In this document: in pieces, positions 12,167 to 25,098 of the stretch
Layout: each line of letters opens with the position of its first letter
Position numbering within the stretch: the stretch's first letter is position 1
Assembly (NCBI GenBank): GCA_964006375.1
Contig: OZ023270.1
Coordinates: forward strand, 71,266,082-71,330,081
From: Tillus elongatus
Lineage: Eukaryota; Arthropoda; Insecta; Coleoptera; Cleridae
Direction of reading: 5' to 3'
Length of the DNA stretch: 64,000 nt
Position numbers and translations under genes: made by a program
The notes under the pieces: generated by a model
Told to the model about the DNA's origin: nothing
Database searches by the model: none
Seen by the model: the letters and a program-made list of their open reading frames with translations, nothing else

Positions 12167-13271
12167 CACACCGATAACTCAATAAATAATGGGCCGATTT
12201 TCATTAAATTTGGTGAATACCCTCCTTTTGCAAATGGCTTGGATAAGTTCGTTAGTCAGGAAAATCGGCCTAGGTTTTCCCGGAAAATGTTGTGTTTTCT
12301 TTCCAAAAAAAAAATATCTGCGGAATTAACAAGTTAAGGGCAACCAAATTTGGTACGCTTGTTTATATCGTTATAGGTGATCTACCTACCAAAATTTAGC
12401 TCTATAGGTCAAAAGGCAAAAAAGTTCTGGGCATTTAAAGAAAAATAAATTGGGGTTTTCCTCAAAACGTCAAAGTGGAGATTTAAAATGTCAAAATTCG
12501 CAACATTTAGGCAAAGAACTTGAATCTAATACGGGCTATGGAAAGAAAATGTCTCAAGAAGAATGTTTTACAAACCCCGAAGTCTTAGTTTCAACCGTCA
12601 TTGTCCTTCATTTTACTCAAATATTTCCAGAAAATTCATTTCAAATAGACCTTTTCTCTGATGCTTGACAGTAGCCTTATATATAGAGTTTATCGTTTAA
12701 TGATATATAATTTTTGTCGAATTTTCGTAGAAAATCAATAAAGCTCAATATATCCGTTATTATACAAGATATGAAAAATATTGTATACATTAATTATAGG
12801 CTGTCTTGAGCTACATCTTAAAAAATTATTTCTACAATCACAGGCTGGCCCATAAGTCGTTGGTGATACAAATAATCTTTTTTTTTTAGTCGAAAACGAC
12901 TTATGTTTTTGCATTTTCCATCGAAATATAATGCATGTTTGTAAGGTAAGTAATCCTGGACGCAACTAGTGCGTTATGGTAGCGAATTTTGATTAAATGC
13001 TTCATATTTGAAAAGCTCAATTTGCTATTAACCTATAAGGTTGACCAAGAAACGGATTTTTTCGGTTACACTTTAAGTTTAGTTTCGGAAATTTTTGTAC
13101 GTTTTCAAACAATAAAGTTATTTTGATGAAACATAGCACATTGTATATATGTTATACTGGTAATTAAATTTTAATGCCTGTTTTCTGAAAAAAAAAACCA
13201 CATATTTGGTATTAAAACATTTTAATGAAAATTCACTACCATAACGCACTTGCTGCGTCCCGAACTTTTTT
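11966..13271 (+). mobile_element. Full long-form DINE-1/HINE-like element, 1.3 kb
   Basis: A complete copy. The head hairpin TTAGTGAATTTT/AAAATTCACTAA occupies 11966-11996, then GAGGAGATCCCGACTTTTG, the block CCCCCAGAACACATATCC and (TA)n at 12100-12156. The body begins CACACCGATAACTCAATAAA. The tail ends with the hairpin ACGCA-CTTGC-TGCGT, CCCGAAC and T's at 13240-13271. An internal inverted tail lies near 12955-13000 (GGACGCAACTAGTGCGTTAT). The same layout at 36316-37615 and 1-1270 shows this composite was copied as a unit. It has no coding capacity. Confidence 0.75.
12100..12156. repeat. (TA)n microsatellite
   Basis: About 28 TA units, followed by GTATGTATCACACCGATAAC. Confidence 0.97.
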
Positions 13272-14595
<1,324 letters not shown>

Positions 14596-14722
14596 AGTCG
14601 AATATCTAGGTTCGCGAAGCGAAAAACCTTTCGAATTTTTTCATTTTTGAACGTCACACAGTCTGGGATGGACATAACTAAACATTGAATGAAGACTTCT
14701 CTCCAGACAACAAATTTATTTA

Positions 14723-14780
14723 AAATTTACTTCCCGACGCGTTTCGACACTCTAAGAGGTCATCTTCAGGGGATAAATTT
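14723..14780 (-). ncRNA. Candidate type I hammerhead ribozyme
   Basis: Minus strand, all parts present. Outer stem I is AAATTTA (14780-14774) with TAAATTT (14729-14723). Inner stem I is TCCC (14773-14770) with GGGA (14735-14732). The core strand CTGAAGA is at 14769-14763. Stem II is GACCTC (14761-14756) with GAG-T-GTC (14752-14746), with one bulged base. The GAA core is at 14745-14743. A 2-bp stem III, AC/GT, has a GC loop (14742-14737), and C17 is at 14736, so cleavage would follow 14736. The second strand fits CUGANGA. One extra base (T14762) lies between A9 and stem II, a deviation that may lower activity. Short stem III is typical of the Penelope-type minimal hammerheads. Confidence 0.65.
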
Positions 14781-14923
14781 GATCAATTCTTGAAAAATTG
14801 AAATTGAAACTATACAAAAGGTTCAATAGGCCAAAACTTCATCATTGCAGGTACAATAGATGAAGTTTAAGCCTATTGAACCTTGTGTATAGTTTCAATT
14901 TCAATTTTTTTAAGAATTGATCA

Positions 14924-14980
14924 AATTTATCCCCTGAAGATGACCTCTTAAAGTGTCGATACGCGTCGGGAAGTAAATTT
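14924..14980 (+). ncRNA. Mirror copy of the hammerhead, core mutated
   Basis: Plus-strand counterpart in the right arm: TCCC, CTGAAGA (14934-14940), stem II, then GATAC instead of GAAAC (A14 changed to T at 14960), GC loop, GTC, GGGA. Loss of a core adenine predicts no self-cleavage. Confidence 0.55.
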
Positions 14981-15034
14981 TAAATAAATTTGTTGTCTGG
15001 AGAGAAGCCTTTCGTTCAGTGTTTAGTTTAGAAT

Positions 15035-15225
15035 TTTTTTTTATGAGGTCGAGGGTTTAACTCCCGTACTCAAACAGTCTGTTTTCTCCCTCGGGTGTGG
15101 TAAGACTGGCTTCTAATGAGTTGTGGGTGATGTCATATGTCTGTATATGTATTGTAAGCTTCCCTTGCGCACGTCTTAGGCTTCTGGTAACGGAGCTTGT
15201 TAACTGTATTATTATTATTATTATA
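15035..15225 (+). mobile_element. 3' part of a tRNA-derived SINE with ATT tail
   Basis: GAGGTCGAGGGTTTAACTCC resembles a degenerate tRNA box B. It is followed by a block with CTCGGGTGTGGTAAGACTGG and a (ATT)n run at 15208-15224. The same order (box B, about 150 bp, ATT run) is seen on the minus strand at 46955-47235, so the two are probably one family. Confidence 0.5.
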
Positions 15226-15229
15226 TGTG

Positions 15230-15538
15230 TCTGTGTGTGTATCCAAGCGATAGCTTAAAAACGATTTTGATCTACGTTGACCTGCACGTTTCTTTTTAAA
15301 ATGTCTGCGACAAGTTCGTTAGCCAGTCTAATTGGACCAGTTATCCCCAAAAAAGTTACCCCCGAAAATTATAAGGTCGTTTTGATAAAAGCCGATATAC
15401 ATGTTATCTTTAGAAAGGCTTTAATAGGTACCAAAATTATTATTTCTATTTTAATGGAAAGTTGAGTTATCAGAACTTGAACTTAAATACATATTTTTAT
15501 TTCGCTACCATAACGCATTTGCTACATACAGACTTTTT
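15230..15538 (+). mobile_element. Body and tail of a DINE-1/HINE-like element
   Basis: GACAAGTTCGTTAGCCAGTC (body block shared with other copies) is present, and the end is CGCTACCATAACGCATTTGC with pyrimidines. Head and TA tract are missing; a short TGTG run replaces them. Confidence 0.6.
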
Positions 15539-15775
15539 GATTTTAAACGAACATTTACAATTTCACAAAAGTCGTGTTGAAAAAGGTAAGATGAACTTAT
15601 ATAACGGGATTTTAAAGCGCTTCGCGACCAGTTTTGTCCACGCTTACCAGATGCCAAGTATTTTAGGCAGTTCTTGGAAAAAAAAGTTCGTTCAACATAT
15701 CATGCTTTTCAACCCAGAAAATCAATTATTTACATTTAACAAATAACAAGTGAAAGAACTAAAAGAATGATATTA

Positions 15776-15778
<3 letters not shown>

Positions 15779-15865
<87 letters not shown>
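15779..15865. repeat. (TA)n microsatellite
   Basis: About 43 TA units; no element head or tail recognised on either side. Confidence 0.97.
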
Positions 15866-15868
<3 letters not shown>

Positions 15869-17350
15869 CATGGCAATTAGTTTCCCTGTGCCTAGAAATT
15901 TAAAGTTACCCTTTAAGCAAAGTAGTATTAAATCACAATTTAAAAAAATTGACACATACCTATCTGAGAAGCAATAAATAGCAAATGTGGGTTAATATGC
16001 ATAGTATGTGGTAACTGGCATTCAACTGGTCTTACAAACAATGAGACTTACTCAATATTCTCATGATGCATATTATAGAAAATTAAGCGTAAATCGAATT
16101 CGCCATACTTTACTTTCCAGTTCAGTTTAAAATCAGCAAATATCCCATGCAAAATTCGTGAATAAAACAATAACCACTAACCCACTTTTATAAGGAGAGA
16201 CTAAAATTATTGGTATTAATTATGTAATAATAAGTTTTTGATTCATAAATAAGAATAAATAATATAGCGAAAGTGCTAAGCAGAGCTAGTTGCCGTAGAA
16301 TGATCTGCGAAATTGCTATGAAGTACGAATACCAAATTAAATCGTTCATCTACACAAAAATATTTAGATCTCTGTTTGGTAGGAAATAAAATAAAATGTT
16401 CGTTACTTCTTTTTTTTCTTCACATTTCTTTTACTCTTCTATGTTCGTATTTTGCTGATTGTTGGGATATAGTTCCCACTCTACTCTAATTACTAAACAT
16501 TATAGTAAACGATTGTCTACTCTTTTCAATTTGTTTGTCTAATATTTTTGGTGCTGATCTCCAAACCATCAGAGGCATCAATGGTGACTCGATGTTGTAT
16601 GTAAATGATACAACAAAAAATTGATATTTATTACCTGATGTGGTTTTATGACTAACGTGAACTGTCTCATCTTCATAGATAATAGATAAGTTCTACATCA
16701 TAGGCATATTGACTCTTCAATGTACCACACATAATTTCTGAATGTCATCTACACTTATTAGGTACCGCATCATCTATAAAATGCTAATTTTGTACATTAC
16801 CTACTATACGAAGATTCCAGCAAATATATTGATTTTTATTATCAGAAACGATAACTAGCCTTCAAGAACAATAATTTATTAAACACACTGGCAGGTTAAC
16901 TGACTTTTAGTGAAATCTTCAACCGTCATGTTTGTTAAATCATGGTGGTGTGGTGGTGGTGGAGGTATTTATGACCTTGGAACAGTAATTCCATCAGCCA
17001 CAGACTTTTGCTATTTTATATACACTGTTAAATCATAGTAGTACAAATTTTTAACCACCATGTGCTTTACAAAATTAGCAACATTCTTCCAGTTTGACCA
17101 ATATATAACTTACTATAATTCATTAAGTTTCCTAACCTACTTGTTATTTGTTAAACCTCAATCGTCGTATTTTAACATTAAAAACCTGTATGTTTTTAAA
17201 GAATATTTTCGAAAAATGCGCAAAGTGATTGGCACTTGTGAGAGAAGTGAAGAAGCCTTAAAAATATACCAGAAGCATAAACATATTTTGGCAAAACCCC
17301 TTTTCACCATGATCGTGTTTTCTATTCTCGGCGATCGTTTCGCTAACAAA
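15866..17350. other. Unassigned intronic sequence
   Basis: No gene seen. A short GTG-rich stretch lies at 16945-16965. The 195-codon ORF starting at 17060 runs into a SINE tail and is not supported as a gene. Confidence 0.35.
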
Positions 17351-17374
17351 GTGTTTTATCTATCCGTCAGTTCC

Positions 17375-17530
17375 GTGTACCATGTGACATTAGGCACATT
17401 AAAGATACCTACCTTTCTTACAATGAAAATGGGTCAAGCAAAATCTCTAGGGAGGTGGCACTGCTTTCTGGCGTCGGTAATTGGGCATAGGCGCGGAATC
17501 AGATCGACGTTAAAGATTAAAATACATTAT
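17375..17530 (+). mobile_element. 3' fragment of the tRNA-derived SINE family
   Basis: Diverged copy of the conserved SINE 3' region: GGCACATTAAAGATACCTAC, then TTTCTGGCGTCGGTAATTGG, and the end GATCGACGTTAAAGATTAAA. The head is absent. Confidence 0.7.
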
Positions 17531-18010
17531 ACCTATCTAAAAAACACACTGTATATAGATAACGAAATTGAAACTGACTTTGGATATGAGTTTTATGCTT
17601 CATGGGTCCTTATCCAAATTCGCGCTCAATCAAAAAATATTTTTTAAAACATTTAAAATCATAATCTCTTCAAAACTGATTTTTTTCTAGGAAAATGCAC
17701 CAAAAGAAATCTGAAATATTGCGCAAATTGTATAATTTGATTATTTTATTTTATTTTATTATGTCTATTACTAATTCAGCATTATTCTTATCAATTCTTC
17801 CTTGCTGATAACATGATAACACAAAACAATTGAGCGTAATGAAAAACACAGGTATGTCAAATCAATGTGAAATAATAACAATGCAGGGAGTATCAAATTT
17901 CTTTAAATGCAATAGACACCTTATCATTTATAAGAATCCCGTGTAAAGATATCTCGTTCTTATCGCTAAAAATTACTAATGAAACGAATATGACTAATTT
18001 AATTATTATT
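17530..18010. other. Unassigned sequence with short TTTTA runs
   Basis: AT-rich, contains (TTTTA)n at about 17740-17760 and nothing else that I can name. Confidence 0.35.
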
Positions 18011-18017
18011 GACGTTT

Positions 18018-18049
18018 TATAAATATATGAAAAGTTCTAACAATCAGTG
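18018..18049 (+). promoter_or_regulatory. Candidate TATA-Inr core promoter
   Basis: TATAAAT at 18018-18024 is followed by TCAGTG at 18044-18049, putting the initiator A at 18046, 28 bp from the TATA start. This is the spacing of insect TATA-Inr promoters. No DPE is visible at +28. It could serve an alternative cut promoter, a non-coding RNA or a decayed LTR. Confidence 0.4.
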
Positions 18050-18192
18050 TTGAGCAGACATTGGCATGAGAACTATGTTCCGCGTCTAACAGGGAAATCC
18101 AAAAGTTTGTGTGTGAATTTGTATGTTTACGTTGTAGTGGGGTATAGTGTAAAGTTTAGTGTTGATCTCGGGGTGTTTAAACACAATAAATA
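18046..18192 (+). other. Possible non-coding exon ending at a GTGAGT donor
   Basis: From the initiator to ATA|GTGAGTAAA (donor at 18193) is 147 nt with only trivial ATGs. TATA, Inr and a strong donor in register suggest a first exon, but each motif alone is common by chance. Confidence 0.25.
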
Positions 18193-18199
18193 GTGAGTA

Positions 18200-18779
18200 A
18201 ACCTGAAGTTTGATGTCGCTAGAATTTCCATCCCTTACCTTTAAATAGCTTCAGAATTTCCAAATATACCGAAGCCACCGTGAAACAAATCAATGCGTTA
18301 GGTGCTCTGTCGAACATTACGAATGAAACAGGGAGGTTTTCTGTCTGTTTAGTGCTCTTGTAAACCTTAGGCCAAGATATTCCTGGGGTAGTGATTTGGT
18401 CGTTTGATTGGTATCAAATTCTTCCAAACAAATTCCATCAAAGATAGCATTCGAGAAACATCAGGTATGTTCTAACGAAACTTATAATATTTACCTATTT
18501 GTTTATTTTCTATTAGTTTGTATGTTTTTAGCAGTTCTATAACATGTTATACGAAGAGAAAATAGGGTAGTAAAGCATAAATTCCTGCAATATAATATTA
18601 CAAACATGCACCTCTCAAAATGATGCTATTACGTACTTTGATATTTTCTCCAAACTTTTAGCTTCTTAGGTATCAGCTCTAACCCACATTTTGACAATAA
18701 CTTTCTCAGCGTTTGGCTTTAGAATACAAAGAACTTCTTGCCATCATCTTCCAAATTTATCAAACAAAAATGTTCACAC
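18200..18779. other. Unassigned intronic sequence
   Basis: Moderately mixed composition, no coding match. It may belong with the candidate promoter immediately upstream. Confidence 0.3.
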
Positions 18780-19005
18780 TACATACCGACTTGGTGACTA
18801 CTTCTCTGGCTTCACTGTTGGTTTTCGTTTTTGTAGGTGAAGGACGTAGCCAGCGCGTAAGTTAACTGGAGCAAGTGGCGCCCTTATGAATTCTGGAAGT
18901 TCTAGGATGTTCTTCAACGTTTCTGTGACTAGTTTCGCTGCTTGACAGCATTCTCAGACTATGTAGTATGGACCAGTTTCACCCAGTAAGGGCAACAACA
19001 ATCAA
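18780..19005. repeat. Solo Penelope-type terminal repeat
   Basis: Close match to 2215-2435 in the same orientation, including TGAAGGACGTAGCCAGCGCG, TTCTAGGATGTTCTTCAACG and the GCTG/CAGC hairpin. No RT or nuclease is present. Its outer ends are themselves inverted (a TTCACACTACATAC side and a TATGTAGTATGGACC side). Confidence 0.8.
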
Positions 19006-19034
19006 TGAAAAATGTTCACCTTGACATATTGAAT

Positions 19035-19612
<578 letters not shown>

Positions 19613-20115
19613 ATTGTTGGTCTCGACAACTAAGGTCATTAGCCTAACGTATAGTCTTCGACTTCCCAAGACACGCTTTTTTTAATAAATTAAAAATGAC
19701 GTTATCCTAATTGTTGTCGTTTTTGTTGAGTGGACTTTCTTGATCTGACATTTTACCAAAACGCTTTTTTCGCAGTTATTTGGGATATTCACTGCCAACT
19801 GTATTTCCTAGCGGCCTTCCTAAAGAATTTCTTCGTCCTACTGAGGCTATCATTATAGGTATGATGTTAAATTTCCCGTTTCTGATAAGAAGTTACGGTA
19901 ATCAAACACTGACGTAAAGGCTTTGCTTTTGGTTTCATCATGTACCCGTGAAACCTGGTGTTTTGAAGGTATCTATTAGTGAATTTTCATTTTGAAAAAA
20001 TCACTAATAGAGAGGTAACGATGGTGGGACTGTCGGGACTGTCTGAAGATTTTTTCAAATAAGCGCGGTTTAGAGACCCTAGAACCCATCCAAGCTCCTT
20101 TTGAATTTTTATATG

Positions 20116-20117
<2 letters not shown>

Positions 20118-20206
<89 letters not shown>
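20118..20206. repeat. (TA)n microsatellite
   Basis: About 44 TA units, followed by a TGTTTGTTTGTGTG transition. Confidence 0.97.
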
Positions 20207-20209
<3 letters not shown>

Positions 20210-20727
20210 TGTTTGTGTGTGTGTATTAATCGGAGTGATAACTAAAAAATACTCAACTGATTTGAACGAAACGTGGAAATCTTAATTTTGTTAAGGCCGC
20301 CGACGAGTTCGTAGATCAGTTAAAGCGGACATTTCTTTCCTGAAAAGGTAAACAAAAAATATTATAGATACTAAAATGATACTTGATATGTAGCTAGACA
20401 TCGTACAAGTAAACCTCTGTTGTAAATTTGAACTAATTTGGTTCACCAAATTTGGAGTTTTTTGCAAATTAAAAATAATATCTGAAATACATGAATTGAA
20501 ACGACTTAGGTGGTAGAGTCCAATGCCAGCGTAGTTGGCTGCCATGCGTAAATTGATACATAATACTACAGAACCAAACAATACAAACAACACGGGTAAA
20601 ACATACTACCCGAACTTGCGATCGAGAAATCTCAGCCACTAAAATCCAGAATACCGTTGTCAGCCCCATTACATTTGACAGTACGCGAAAGTACATGCAG
20701 CCCACTCTGGCAGCACGTCATAGTAAC

Positions 20728-20794
20728 AAGTGACATGAAATTGAAAATGATGTGATTATAAAAGTGACATGGAATTGAAAATGATGTGATTATA
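20728..20794. repeat. Tandem duplication, 34-bp period
   Basis: AAGTGACATGAAATTGAAAA and the following bases to TGTGATTATA occur twice (20728-20760, 20762-20794) with one substitution. Confidence 0.85.
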
Positions 20795-21003
20795 AAAGCT
20801 ATTGATTTTTAAGTGGGAGATTCAATACATTTAAAAAATAAATCCTAACAATAAATTATGTAAAAAACTAAGGAGTCTGTGCAAGTTGCTCCTATAAACG
20901 CTTTGCCATATACCAAAAGTTAAGCTTCTAAACTTATAAAAAGTCTACCAAAGAGCATTCGATTAATTTTATATGTATTCGTTACCATAACGCACTTGCT
21001 GCA

Positions 21004-22060
21004 ACAACACTATTTATTTTTGTAGGCTTGGAGCTAATTCATGTTTCCTTTATATTTGTAATAAATACATATAAATTAATAAACAAATTAAGCGAAACGA
21101 AAAAATTAAGCGTCTTTTCTAAGAATAAATTATAATAAAATCTGGTTGATATTTATTGATTATTATCTACATACAAAATATATACTGGACTCCTTCTATT
21201 CATTCATAAACAAATGATAGTTAGTTTTGCGGCGAGTTTTCCTCAGCTATTTTTTTATGCATAAATTATTTGTATCACACGAAAAAATCAAGGGAATCTT
21301 GATTTCTATTTGCATACGGTCGAACGTGGGTTGTTATATACGTCGATATTAAACTAATTTATAGAATATTAATTATAGATTCACTAGATAATTCACAGGT
21401 TCTGAACTCTTGATACCCGGTATAAAAGAATCATTATGTTTATTATATAGCTAAAACAAAAGACAAAAGGTTACGCTAATAATCGTAAATAGTAAATAAT
21501 CGCTTTTAAATATCAACGTACCGTCGATAAAATAACGACAGAATGTGAATAATTAATTTTATACTTTAGTGACTTTAATGTGGCTGCGTGAAAACTGCTA
21601 ATAACCTTTGAATTTATAGATGGATATAATCGTACTGATAATAATGGTGAACTGTATATTTGTACGTATGTAGATATTTATATACCTAAAAGTTAAAATT
21701 TTTGAACAGAACGTTCTCAATTCCGTGTCGTAGATAAGGCATTAAATATATGACAAAATATCCTAATATTGGTCAAAAAAGTATTCATTTACTTAAAAAT
21801 TTTAAATAACTCCTGGCGAAATAAGTATATAATTCAAAATTACTATGGCGAAAACAAAAGCTAACTAAGGAGAGGACTGCAAAATAGGTATAAATCTTAA
21901 CGATCGACAATTTGCTTAAGTAAAAATTATTACGTACCTTGGGAGAATTATTACGGATAGATATAAACGTAGCAAAGAACTGAAAAAGAGATTCGCAAAG
22001 GCAAAACAAGCAGTCAAGTAGTCTTCTCGCTAATAAACATATTAACTGAAACCTGATGAC
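21004..22060. other. Unassigned intronic sequence
   Basis: No gene or named repeat. AATTAATTAT-type motifs are frequent around 21340-21560. Confidence 0.35.
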
Positions 22061-22074
22061 GATGTCAAGTTATA

Positions 22075-22490
22075 CGTATGTAGTATGGTAACGCATAGGG
22101 TAAATAGCTAGACTAAACAGGAGATTAAAAAAATACAAGCTTTTAAAATGTGGAGATGGAAAAAAATTACAAAAATAAGATACGGCGATACAAAGAAAAG
22201 TATGATAGAAAAGGCGAGAGAAGACAAATATGACTGAAGAAATTGAGAGAACGAAGGCAAAATTTATTGGACATATTTTGAGGCATAATAATTATCTGAC
22301 AACATTTTTTGAAGCATATATACTTGGAGAAAAGGGGAAGAGTCCGACCAAGAGGAAAACTTCTGTAAAATCTGATACAATTAATGAAGTGCGAAGGCTA
22401 CAGTCAGCCAAAGAGTTGCTTAAAACAGAGTGTCATAGTCGCCACGACAAGGCGACATGGCCCTTAGACTGTGATGATGATTCAAAATAA
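22075..22490 (+). pseudogene. LINE ORF2 C-terminal fragment
   Basis: Conceptual translation contains FKMWRWKKITKIRYGD, then after a frameshift ERTKAKFIGHILRHNNYLTT and FEAYILGEKGKSPTKRK. This is the typical C-terminus of non-LTR retrotransposon polymerases (K-F-I-G-H-I-L-R-H followed by a basic G-rich linker). Related ends lie at 41095-41405, 47440-47640 and 50277-50640 (all minus). Broken and truncated. Confidence 0.75.
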
Positions 22491-22539
22491 ATATATACAG
22501 GTGACTCACATAAGATTTTATTTTTTATTTTTTATTAGA

Positions 22540-22884
22540 GCCTCGGTGGTTCAGCGGTAAGAACGTGTGGCTCTGAACCGAAGGGTACTGGGTTCGACCC
22601 CAGGGTTCTCCTTTCACTTTTTCAGTACAAACTGTAACATTAACATTAACCGAGGTTCTGGCATTGTATTTGAACATGTTGAATGTCTGCACGTTCCGCC
22701 CTTCGGAGGGGGCGTTAATCTGTCGTGTCCATGCGATGTTGGGCACGTTGAAGATCCCTACCCTCCTTACAGAAAGGCAGGGGTTCGGCAAAATTTCCAG
22801 GATAGTGAAGTGAAACTGCTCCCTGGCGTCGGTGATTGGCCATAGTCGCGAAAATAGGCCGACGTTAAAGAAACGAAACACACA
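22540..22884 (+). mobile_element. tRNA-derived SINE, near full length
   Basis: The tRNA-like head has a box A region (TGGTTCAGCGGTAAG) and an excellent box B (GGTTCGACCCC), the internal pol III promoter. The central part includes ACGTTCCGCCCTTCGGAGG and ATGCGATGTTGGGCACG. The conserved 3' part contains CTGGCGTCGGTGATTGGCC and ends GCCGACGTTAAAGAAACG plus CA repeats. ORFs on both strands here are incidental. This is the best reference copy of the family in the window. Confidence 0.85.
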
Positions 22885-22990
22885 CATAGGTGTGTACTGA
22901 AAAAGTCAAATGATCCCCTACTGGTAATCAAACCAAAGACACTTGGGTTCAGATGCACACGTGCTTATGGACCACTAAGACTGCAAGACT
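22885..22990 (-). mobile_element. SINE head fragment in opposite orientation
   Basis: TGTACTGAAAAAGTCAAATG followed by a degenerate box B complement (GGTAATCAAACC) and TTCAGATGCACACG match the head of the minus-strand SINE at 45399-45736. It abuts the 3' end of the plus-strand SINE. Confidence 0.6.
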
Positions 22991-24618
22991 TCTTAATTTA
23001 TTTGAAAAATGACTAAAATATTCTAGTTTGAGCCTCAAAAATAATTTAGCTATACAATCTACAATAATTCAAAGACGCCTACATTTATTTACAATTATAT
23101 TCTGATGAAAAGTAAATACATCGGACAGTTCTTCCACCCTATAATTTAGACTTAAAATTTTAAAGATCTCAACTGGAACATAAAAAATTAAAATACGACA
23201 CATAAAAAGTGTTCTTCCCTTTACGATGACCATCTTTATGTGGACTTTTAAGTCGTTTTGTGATTTTGAATGTTATTTATGAGCAATATAATCAATAATA
23301 GCATTTATTTACGTTACCGACGTTATAAGCGGCTATACCTATATATACCTGACTTTACTTTTATATCACTTATAAAAGTTTGGTAGAAACGATAAATTTT
23401 TATATGGCCACTATATTGACGTATTTTTTATAAGCGTTCATTTACAGCTGCATTAATGTGTAATTATTTCAGAAGTGTTAACTAGATTTTCTACTTAGTT
23501 TTACTCATAAATTTTATCCATCTGATAGCTCTAAATTACCGGATAATAAATAATTAATCATTGAGCATATTGAGCACGTCGAATATTAGTACCTAATAAA
23601 AACGTCGCCAGATCTGAAAATTATGTTACTGTAATGTACCTTTTGAGGACAGACAATAAAAACAAAATATCTTTATTTTGAAAAGATTACAGGTAAAATA
23701 TCATTGAAAATCGGTTTTTAGCTTTTACTTATAAAATACGTAAAAAGTTTATTTGAGCAATGCTCCAAGGTTTAGGCATGTAGCAAATTCTTCCAGGTAG
23801 AATCTCACTTGCTTCAAACCCAAACCCAATTTATTAATTCGGAAATAAGTTATGACTTGAATGACGTCAGCAACTGAGAGAAACTTATAGTTTTCTTCAC
23901 CAAAGTTTTGAATATACCAAAATGAAAGTGTTTCTCATACCGTAAAATCTAGTTTCTATTATATTTTTCTTCGTATAACGTCGGGCTCATTCTAAAATTA
24001 TGGCGGATTACAAGTGGTAGTTTTACCTTGCCAGTCTGAAGATTTTGTCAAACGTCCACTTTTTGTAAAGACGGTAGCACTATTTTATGTACACATAATC
24101 GCGTGGTACATGGAATCAATAACTTTACGCTCCAGGTGATGATTATGACATTCAGTCATGCTTAGAAACAATGCCACTGCTTAATAGTTGGTATTTTTCA
24201 ATGTGTATGACATTGTTCACAAAAGTGCCAGATTAAATAATGTTTGAAAACTTTTAACACCTTGTAAAATACACATACATACATACAAAGTAGGTTTGTC
24301 TTAGGCTCATCAATTTTCTGGGCATGTTTGCATTGACCATAAACCCACATATAATTTTTGGTGTATATTTTTCTCTTTCATCAACTGAGTAACACTTTTT
24401 TCTGAAAACCAAGCTTTTCCCAAAGTTTACTACCACAAACGTCAAAAATGTTTCATGATACCTGTCGTTTGCTTGAATTTTTTGTTACTCTTAATATTTC
24501 CTATTCTCTTTTTTATTTGTTTCTAAATTTATTTTTAATCATAAACCTATCACCTATTATTATTGTCTAAAATATTTTATAATTTTTAATTAGGCAAAGC
24601 AACATGCAATATAAGAAT
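22991..24618. other. Unassigned intronic sequence, part possibly regulatory
   Basis: No gene. 23280-23560 is non-repetitive and dense in homeodomain-type cores (CATTAATGTGTAATTATT; AATAAATAATTAATCATTG). A CATACATACA run lies at 24275-24290. Confidence 0.35.
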
Positions 24619-24895
24619 CACTGACGCAGCAGGTGCGTTATGGGTGAAGAATTTTGTTGACTTTTGCTTTATATTCTAATAAAATAATAAGTTTTCGGTA
24701 AAGTATAGAAACTTCATATTTGATCTGACACCATTTTTTTATTTCCGGAGATACAAAGATTTAAAGAAAACTTGAATTTTCCCTGGAATACTGTTCCGAT
24801 CAGGCTGGCTAAAGAACTTGTCCAAGCTATTAGCATAAGATACCTGCGAAGTTCAAAATCCGTCAATTCCTAATGTAGAGATCGCTTCATAAGTA
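24619..24895 (-). mobile_element. Tail and body fragment of a DINE-1/HINE-like element
   Basis: The inverted tail GACGCAGCAGGTGCGTTATG is followed by body blocks in minus orientation (TTATTTCCGGAGATACAAAG; GGCTGGCTAAAGAACTTGTC). No TA tract or head. Confidence 0.6.
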
Positions 24896-25098
24896 ATTTT
24901 TTTCCACAAAGACTTGCTAAAAATAATAAATTCTTTACAGTGGATGTCGTGAAAGCATCCAAACAACATTTTTCCTATTCTGAAGATAGCGCTTTTCTGT
25001 AATACACTGAAAGACAATCGCAAAGGCAAAAATGTTACATCAAAAATGGTAGAACTTAAAAAAGCTGACAGAAATAGGTAACGCTCAGGTGCAAGAAT

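Larger units (their letters stand above)
14675..15029. mobile_element. 355-bp near-perfect palindrome (Penelope-type terminal repeats in inverted dimer)
   Basis: Arms 14675-14843 and 14859-15029 are reverse complements with few mismatches around a 15-bp spacer. Each arm holds the motif CTGAAGA, a hairpin, and GAAAC (or a mutated form) inside TCCC/GGGA. That is the hammerhead layout known from the terminal repeats of Penelope-like elements. No ORF lies between the arms. I infer an inverted dimer of pLTRs, or a non-autonomous derivative. Naming it Penelope-derived rests on the ribozyme and on comparable palindromes here. Confidence 0.7.
19976..21003 (+). mobile_element. DINE-1/HINE-like element, enlarged
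   Basis: Head TTAGTGAATTTTCATTTTG with complement, CCCTAGAACCCATCC, and (TA)n at 20118-20206. The body starts GAGTGATAACTAAAAAATAC. A tail GTTACCATAACGCACTTGC lies at 20980-21003, truncated after TGC. The extra length between body and tail (about 20350-20960) is unmatched sequence, including a tandem duplication. Head and tail may belong to separate copies. Confidence 0.55.

Noticed and set aside
17060..17647. 195-codon plus-strand ORF, the longest of its kind here
   Set aside because: Its second half is a diverged SINE 3' region (17375-17530), the first half matches no known family, and no start or codon bias supports it.
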